From: Paenibacillus sp. RUD330
GTDB taxonomy: Bacteria; Bacillota; Bacilli; Paenibacillales; Paenibacillaceae
DNA length: 64,000 nt
Direction of reading: 5' to 3'
NCBI RefSeq assembly: GCF_002243345.2
Contig: NZ_CP022655.2
Location: 2,296,501 to 2,360,500 of the forward strand
Part shown: positions 59,973 through 64,000 of the stretch, one piece after another
How the letters are laid out: each line of letters opens with the position of its first letter
Position numbering within the stretch: position 1 is the stretch's first letter
Program-made: the position numbers and the translations under genes
Notes under the pieces: model-generated
The model's database searches: none
The model's input: the letters and a program-made list of their open reading frames with translations, nothing else
What the model was told of the DNA's origin: nothing

Positions 59973-60680
59973 TTGAGTACCCATCACGACGGGGTAGGCG
60001 AGCGCATCAACATCGCGATCGACGGACCCGCCGGTGCCGGCAAGAGCACCGTAGCCCGGAGCGTTGCCGAGGCATTAGGCTATATTTATATCGATACTGG
60101 CGCCATGTACCGCGCAGTTACATGGAGCGCGCGTTCCGCCGGCATCGACATCGGCGACGACGGCGCGCTGGCGGAGCATGCGGAGGGGCTGGACATTTCC
60201 TTGGCTCCGGGACTCGACGGCCAGATCGTCTTGCTGAATGGAGAGGATATTACAGCCTTGATCCGTTCCCGGGACATCAATCTGAATGTTTCCCAAGTCG
60301 CGGCCAACGATCGGGTCCGGATGCTGCTGGCGGACAAGCAGCGCAAGCTGGCGGACGGCAAGGGCGTCGTCATGGACGGCCGGGACATCGGCTCGCATGT
60401 GCTGCCGGATGCCGAGCTCAAGATCTACCTGACGGCCAGCGTCGAGGAAAGGGCGCTCAGAAGGTTCCGGGAGACGGATCCCGATTCGGGGCTGACGCTT
60501 CAGCAGCTGGAGAAGGAGATCGAGGAGAGGGACCGCAAGGATATGCAGCGCGCCGTATCGCCTTTGATCCGCACGCCGGATCATATTCTGGTGGATACGA
60601 CCGGCATTCCCGCCAGCGGGGTCATCGACACGATCGCATCGCTCAGCCGCAAAAAACTGGCGGAGGCGAACTTGTCATGA
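59973..60680 (+). CDS. cmk: Cytidylate kinase
   Basis: Phosphorylates CMP and dCMP with ATP. The 235 residues show the P-loop AIDGPAGAGKSTVARSVA, DTGAMYRAVTWSA, VMDGRDIGSHVLPDAE and the lid region RDRKDMQRAVSPL. TTG at 59973 follows GGAGG by 8 bases; a TTG further upstream overlaps that site. Overlaps plsC by 4 bases; cmk-plsC-ypfD is common in Firmicutes. Confidence 0.95.
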   Translation: MSTHHDGVGERINIAIDGPAGAGKSTVARSVAEALGYIYIDTGAMYRAVTWSARSAGIDIGDDGALAEHAEGLDISLAPGLDGQIVLLNGEDITALIRSRDINLNVSQVAANDRVRMLLADKQRKLADGKGVVMDGRDIGSHVLPDAELKIYLTASVEERALRRFRETDPDSGLTLQQLEKEIEERDRKDMQRAVSPLIRTPDHILVDTTGIPASGVIDTIASLSRKKLAEANLS

Positions 60681-61249
60681 TCTATACCTTTTGCCGCGCT
60701 GTCCTGAGAGGCGCCTACGCCTTGCTGTTCCGTCTCGAAGCCAGAGGACTGGAGAACATACCGGCCGCAGGGCCCGTCATTCTCTGCTCCAACCACATCA
60801 GCAATTTTGATCCGCCGACCGTCGGCATCAAGCTCAGCCGCAAGGTCCACTACATGGCGAAGGCCGAGCTGTTCGACGTGCCGCTGTTCGGCCCCTTGAT
60901 CAGGGCTCTGGGCGCATTCCCCGTCAAGCGCGGCGGAGTGAGCAAGGACTCCATCAAGACGGCGATAGCTCTTCTCAAGGAAGGCAATGTCATGGGCATC
61001 TTCCCCGAGGGAAGCCGCAACAGCGGAAGCGACGCAGCCAAGAAAGGCGCGGCCATGATCGCCATGCGCAGCGGAGCGGTCGTCATACCGGTCGCCATCT
61101 CGGGGTCCTACAAGCTGTTCCGCAAGACCGTCGTCTCCTACGGCAAGCCCGTGGACTTATCCGAATTCATGTCTTCATCCGGAGATGCGCTGGAACAGGT
61201 GACTAGAGCCATCATGGTGCGAATCGAAGAACTGCGCAAGCAAGCTTAA
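60677..61249 (+). CDS. plsC: 1-acyl-sn-glycerol-3-phosphate acyltransferase
   Basis: Makes phosphatidic acid from lysophosphatidic acid at the membrane. The 190 residues have the H-x4-D motif CSNHISNFDPP, substrate-binding FPVKRGG and GIFPEGSRN, and VIPVAISGSYK. ATG at 60677 overlaps the cmk stop; a long open frame running into it from upstream lies in the wrong frame for cmk and is ignored. FapR controls plsC in B. subtilis, but no FapR site is visible here. Confidence 0.94.
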   Translation: MIYTFCRAVLRGAYALLFRLEARGLENIPAAGPVILCSNHISNFDPPTVGIKLSRKVHYMAKAELFDVPLFGPLIRALGAFPVKRGGVSKDSIKTAIALLKEGNVMGIFPEGSRNSGSDAAKKGAAMIAMRSGAVVIPVAISGSYKLFRKTVVSYGKPVDLSEFMSSSGDALEQVTRAIMVRIEELRKQA

Positions 61250-61376
61250 GCATGTTTTATTCCCTTGTTCCTGTCAGGGTAGGGATCCATCGGGAGCCCA
61301 AGTTCCCGCCCTTCCGTTTCAATGGTGCAATATGGGTTTAAATAAAGTTGGGGTATGAACTGAGGAGGTTATTTCA

Positions 61377-62627
61377 ATGTCAGAAGAAACAAAGATCCAG
61401 GACTCTGTCCAAGAATCTCAGCAAGGTCTTAGCCAAGATGAGCTTGAGAACATCGTTTCCCTCAAAAAGGGCGACATCGTGACCGGCACGATTGTGAAAG
61501 TTGAAGACAACCAGGCAACCGTAAGCCTAGGTTATAAATATGACGGTGTCGTTCCGCTGCGCGAGCTCAGCTCTGTACAGCTGGACAACGCCAACGACGC
61601 GGTGAAGCTCGGCGAGGAAATCACGCTGAAGGTCATCACGATCGACGACGAGAAGGAGAAGCTCGTCCTCTCCAAGAAAGCCGTCGACGGCGAAAAGGCT
61701 TGGGATTCCCTGCAAGCCCAATTCGAAGCCGGCGAAGTTCTTGAAGTTACCGTTGCCGACGTCGTCAAAGGCGGTCTCGTCGTTGACGTAGGCGTGCGCG
61801 GCTTCATTCCGGCTTCCATGGTCGAGCGTCATTTCGTCGAGGATTTCAAGGACTACAAGGGCCGTACCCTTAATGTCAAAATCAAAGAAATCGACCGCGA
61901 AAACAACAAGATCATCCTGTCCGCGAAAGATGTTCTGGAGCAGGAATTCGAAAAGAACAAGCAAAACGTCATCTCCGGCCTTGAAGTCGGCCAAGAGCTT
62001 GACGGCACGGTTCAACGCCTGACTCCGTTCGGCGCATTCGTCGATATCGGCGGCGTAGACGGTCTTGTTCACGTTTCCGAAATGTCCTGGCAGCATGTCG
62101 CGCATCCGAAGGATGTCGTAACGGAAGGCCAATCCGTTCGCGTCAAAGTCCTCAAGCTGGACCCTAACGCCGGCAAAATCAGCCTCAGCATCAAAGCTGC
62201 CCAACCGGGACCTTGGGAATCCGTAAGCGGCCAATTCAAAACGGGCGACATCGTAACGGGTACGGTTCGCCGCCTCGTTACCTTCGGAGCTTTCGTTGAA
62301 ATCGCTCCTGGAGTGGAAGGCCTCGTTCATATTTCCCAAATCGCTCACCGCCACGTGGCGACTCCTCAGGAAGTGCTCAAGGAAGGCCAAGAAGTTCAAG
62401 CCAAAATCCTTGACTTCAACCCGTCCGAGAAGCGCGTAAGCCTGAGCATCAAAGAAACGGAGGAAGCTCCGGAGCAAGCTCCGCGCGCCGAGCGTCCTCA
62501 GCGCGAGCGTTCCGACCGCGGCGGATTCAAGGAGAAGATCGACAACCCGAACGTCTCCCTGAGCAACCAAAGCATGAGCTTCAACCTTGGCGAGCGCTTC
62601 GGCGACAAGCTGAGCAAATTCAAGTGA
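61377..62627 (+). CDS. ypfD: S1-like RNA-binding protein (YpfD)
   Basis: Homologue of ribosomal protein S1 with four S1/OB domains at about 28-98, 116-180, 200-270 and 287-357. Each has a GDIVTGTIVKV/GQELDGTVQRL-like start and a FGAFVDIG or FGAFVEI motif. 416 residues is shorter than E. coli S1 (six domains) but normal for Firmicutes. A charged, Arg/Glu-rich tail (PRAERPQRERSDRGG) follows. Codon use favours common codons, as in highly expressed genes. GAGGAGG before the ATG. Confidence 0.95.
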   Translation: MSEETKIQDSVQESQQGLSQDELENIVSLKKGDIVTGTIVKVEDNQATVSLGYKYDGVVPLRELSSVQLDNANDAVKLGEEITLKVITIDDEKEKLVLSKKAVDGEKAWDSLQAQFEAGEVLEVTVADVVKGGLVVDVGVRGFIPASMVERHFVEDFKDYKGRTLNVKIKEIDRENNKIILSAKDVLEQEFEKNKQNVISGLEVGQELDGTVQRLTPFGAFVDIGGVDGLVHVSEMSWQHVAHPKDVVTEGQSVRVKVLKLDPNAGKISLSIKAAQPGPWESVSGQFKTGDIVTGTVRRLVTFGAFVEIAPGVEGLVHISQIAHRHVATPQEVLKEGQEVQAKILDFNPSEKRVSLSIKETEEAPEQAPRAERPQRERSDRGGFKEKIDNPNVSLSNQSMSFNLGERFGDKLSKFK

Positions 62628-62677
62628 TCAAGGCGTGCAGCCCCACGCGCATCGCGCGATAGGGCCGCATCGTCTCG

Positions 62678-62712
62678 AAAGCCTTTCCGATTCAGGTCGG
62701 AAAGGCTTTTTT
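62678..62712 (+). terminator. Terminator after ypfD
   Basis: AAAGCCTTTCCG and CGGAAAGGCTTT around ATTCAGGT, then a T-run. Confidence 0.95.
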
Positions 62713-62778
62713 ATTTGCTTTCGCCCCGCGATTCAAACCTCGTCACTTCGCGCATAATACGCGGAGGAGGTGCAGGCA

Positions 62779-63417
62779 ATGAGTGGAATGGAAGAAGGAT
62801 TTCTGGCATTGGAGCTCGCAGCCGTCTGGCTGATCCTGCTTGCGACCGGCTGGAACAAGGAAGCGGCTGGAGGACTGGGCTGGAAGATGGCGATGGCCGG
62901 CATCGCCGGCATGATCGTATTGTCGCGGTTTGAGCTTGACCTGCCGTGGGGCTTCAAGGCGAGCGCATCGGCCGTCGCCTTGCTGCCGGCATGTCTGGCT
63001 GTGTGGATGCGGGGAGTGCCGCGCGGAGACCGCTTCTACACGGCGGGCTGCGCCCTGCTTCTGGGACTGCTCATGGCATGGATGAACACGCTGTATGCTT
63101 CGAGCCCGCTGCTGACCGTCGTGAGGGCGGGCTGGGATATTCCCATCTTATGCGGCCTGCTCGCTGCCCTGCTATCTTTGCGGGCGGCCAGCCAATTCGT
63201 CATTATCGCAGCCGGATACTGGATTGCCTCGGTTTTTCCCGCCTGGCTTCCATCAGCGATTGAGCCCGCATCCGTTATCGGCAAGGCCGGCTGGTGGGAC
63301 GGCTTTGCCGCAGCCGCAGCGTCATGCCGTCTTCTGACCGTCGTCATTGCCGCGGCTGCGTCCGGATTCTCGCGCTTATTCGTGCAGCGGATGGATAACA
63401 GGGAAGGGGATGCCTGA
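62779..63417 (+). CDS. Hypothetical polytopic membrane protein (YphA position)
   Basis: A 212-residue protein with about seven predicted membrane helices and no recognisable catalytic motif. GGAGGAGG lies 9 bases before the ATG at 62779. It is 3 bases from the YIEGIA gene; B. subtilis has the membrane gene yphA before yphB at this spot, so it is probably the functional counterpart. Function unknown. Confidence 0.75.
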   Translation: MSGMEEGFLALELAAVWLILLATGWNKEAAGGLGWKMAMAGIAGMIVLSRFELDLPWGFKASASAVALLPACLAVWMRGVPRGDRFYTAGCALLLGLLMAWMNTLYASSPLLTVVRAGWDIPILCGLLAALLSLRAASQFVIIAAGYWIASVFPAWLPSAIEPASVIGKAGWWDGFAAAAASCRLLTVVIAAAASGFSRLFVQRMDNREGDA

Positions 63418-63419
63418 GA

Positions 63420-64000
63420 ATGGACGACTTGTCGATCTACTTGCATGAGCATCGCATGGTCGTCGGCGTGATGGCCGGCATCGCCTTTGGATTGCTGGCC
63501 CGGATCCTGCTGCTGCGCACGGATTACAGGCAGTACCCCACTTACCCGCATGGCCAGATCATCCATATCTCTCTTGGAGTCATTGCCTCGGCGCTTGGGG
63601 CGGTGGCGGTTCCGGCTCTCTACCAGAAAAACCTGACGGCCCTGACCTTCCTGACAGTCGCCGCCCAGCAATTCCGCGAGGTGCGCAATATGGAAAGGGA
63701 GACGCTGAGCAAGATGGATTCCATGGAAATCGTCTCCAGGGGGACTTCGTACATCGAGGGGATCGCCATGGTCTTCGAAGGCCGCAATTATCTGGTCATC
63801 ATGGCCGCCATGGCCGCCAGCCTGTTCGCCGTCGCTTTCAATCTCTGGATCGGGATAGCGGGAGGATTGCTGTCCCTGATCGTCGTTTGGAAACTGAAGT
63901 CGGGCAAGTCGGTCTCTGCGATCGCGGACATCATTCCCGGCGAGGTCAGGATCGAAGGGCCGGATCTCTATGTCGACAACATCTATATCATGAATGTCGG
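63420..64000 (+). CDS. YIEGIA domain sporulation protein (YphB/SeaA-like), 5' part
   Basis: The first 193 residues of a membrane protein cut by the window end. The signature TSYIEGIAMVFEGRNY names the YIEGIA family; B. subtilis YphB (SeaA) is a spore-associated member. Two N-terminal helices (about 12-32 and 45-65) and two more around 120-160 are followed by a soluble domain (IIPGEVRIEGPDLYVDNIY). GGGG precedes the ATG; the start lies just after the stop of the previous gene. Confidence 0.88.
   Translation, partial: MDDLSIYLHEHRMVVGVMAGIAFGLLARILLLRTDYRQYPTYPHGQIIHISLGVIASALGAVAVPALYQKNLTALTFLTVAAQQFREVRNMERETLSKMDSMEIVSRGTSYIEGIAMVFEGRNYLVIMAAMAASLFAVAFNLWIGIAGGLLSLIVVWKLKSGKSVSAIADIIPGEVRIEGPDLYVDNIYIMNV

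Noticed and set aside
59867-61249. 460-codon open frame ending in plsC
   Set aside because: Its first 270 codons run through cmk in the wrong frame. plsC starts at 60677, overlapping the cmk stop.

Overview
The window is one continuous piece of chromosome from a GC-rich, endospore-forming member of the Bacillales. Paenibacillus or a close relative fits best, judging from the GC-rich codon use, the sporulation gene set and protein sequences that resemble Bacillus subtilis but are clearly diverged. Gene order follows the B. subtilis ispA-dxs-spo0A ... bkd ... spoIIA-spoVA ... rib ... res ... cmk-ypfD backbone. I see no prophage, insertion sequence, CRISPR array, rRNA or tRNA. The attribution to Paenibacillus is inference; no 16S or database comparison was possible.

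Layout. 1-8.9 kb: isoprenoid genes (ispA end, dxs), tlyA, a small membrane-anchored gene, argR, recN, spoIVB and spo0A. 9.2-17.1 kb: a CotD-like coat gene and a DUF2627 gene on the minus strand, branched-chain 2-oxoacid dehydrogenase (lpdV, bkdAA, bkdAB, bkdB), lipB, a 32-residue Prli42-like gene and an M20 peptidase. 17.2-29.8 kb: mciZ (minus), nudF, spoIIM, fur, a minus-strand subtilase, yqzK, xerD, punA, a Spo0E-like gene, dacF, spoIIAA-AB-sigF and a shortened spoVA cluster (AA, AB, AF). 29.9-42.6 kb: lysA, a 91-bp tandem repeat array, ppiB, an FMN riboswitch with ribD-ribE-ribBA-ribH, scpA-scpB, a DUF2953 gene with ytfJ, dacB-spmA-spmB, and rluB. 42.7-48.4 kb: cytochrome c biogenesis and redox signalling (resABCDE). 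48.5-64 kb: a histidine phosphatase, serA (minus), a rhodanese, an unknown membrane protein, CPBP protease, metallophosphoesterase, polysaccharide deacetylase lipoprotein, mecA/ypbH, prsW, a small zinc-ribbon gene, ypeB, a PilZ protein, cmk, plsC, the S1-like ypfD, and two sporulation-associated membrane genes, the last cut by the window edge.

How the parts work together. Sporulation dominates: Spo0A and a Spo0E-like phosphatase control entry. The spoIIA operon makes sigma-F. SpoIVB, SpoIIM, MciZ, DacB/DacF, SpmA/B, YtfJ, SpoVA proteins, YpeB and CotD act later on engulfment, cortex, DPA uptake, coat and germination. Promoter-like sequences fit these roles: sigma-H before spoIIAA, sigma-F before dacF, sigma-G before spoVAA, and sigma-E before mciZ and dacB. 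A second theme is the membrane: bkd supplies branched acyl-CoA primers, lipB supplies lipoyl groups and plsC makes phosphatidic acid.

Most notable observations: a near-perfect FapR operator before bkdAA; two LexA-like boxes before the operon containing recN; a candidate attenuator in the serA leader; a 12-bp stem that buries the ypeB ribosome binding site; the 91-bp noncoding tandem array between lysA and ppiB; and a SpoVAF protein with a repeat-bearing N-terminal extension in an operon lacking spoVAC, spoVAD and spoVAE genes. All regulatory calls come from reading the sequence by eye and are untested.
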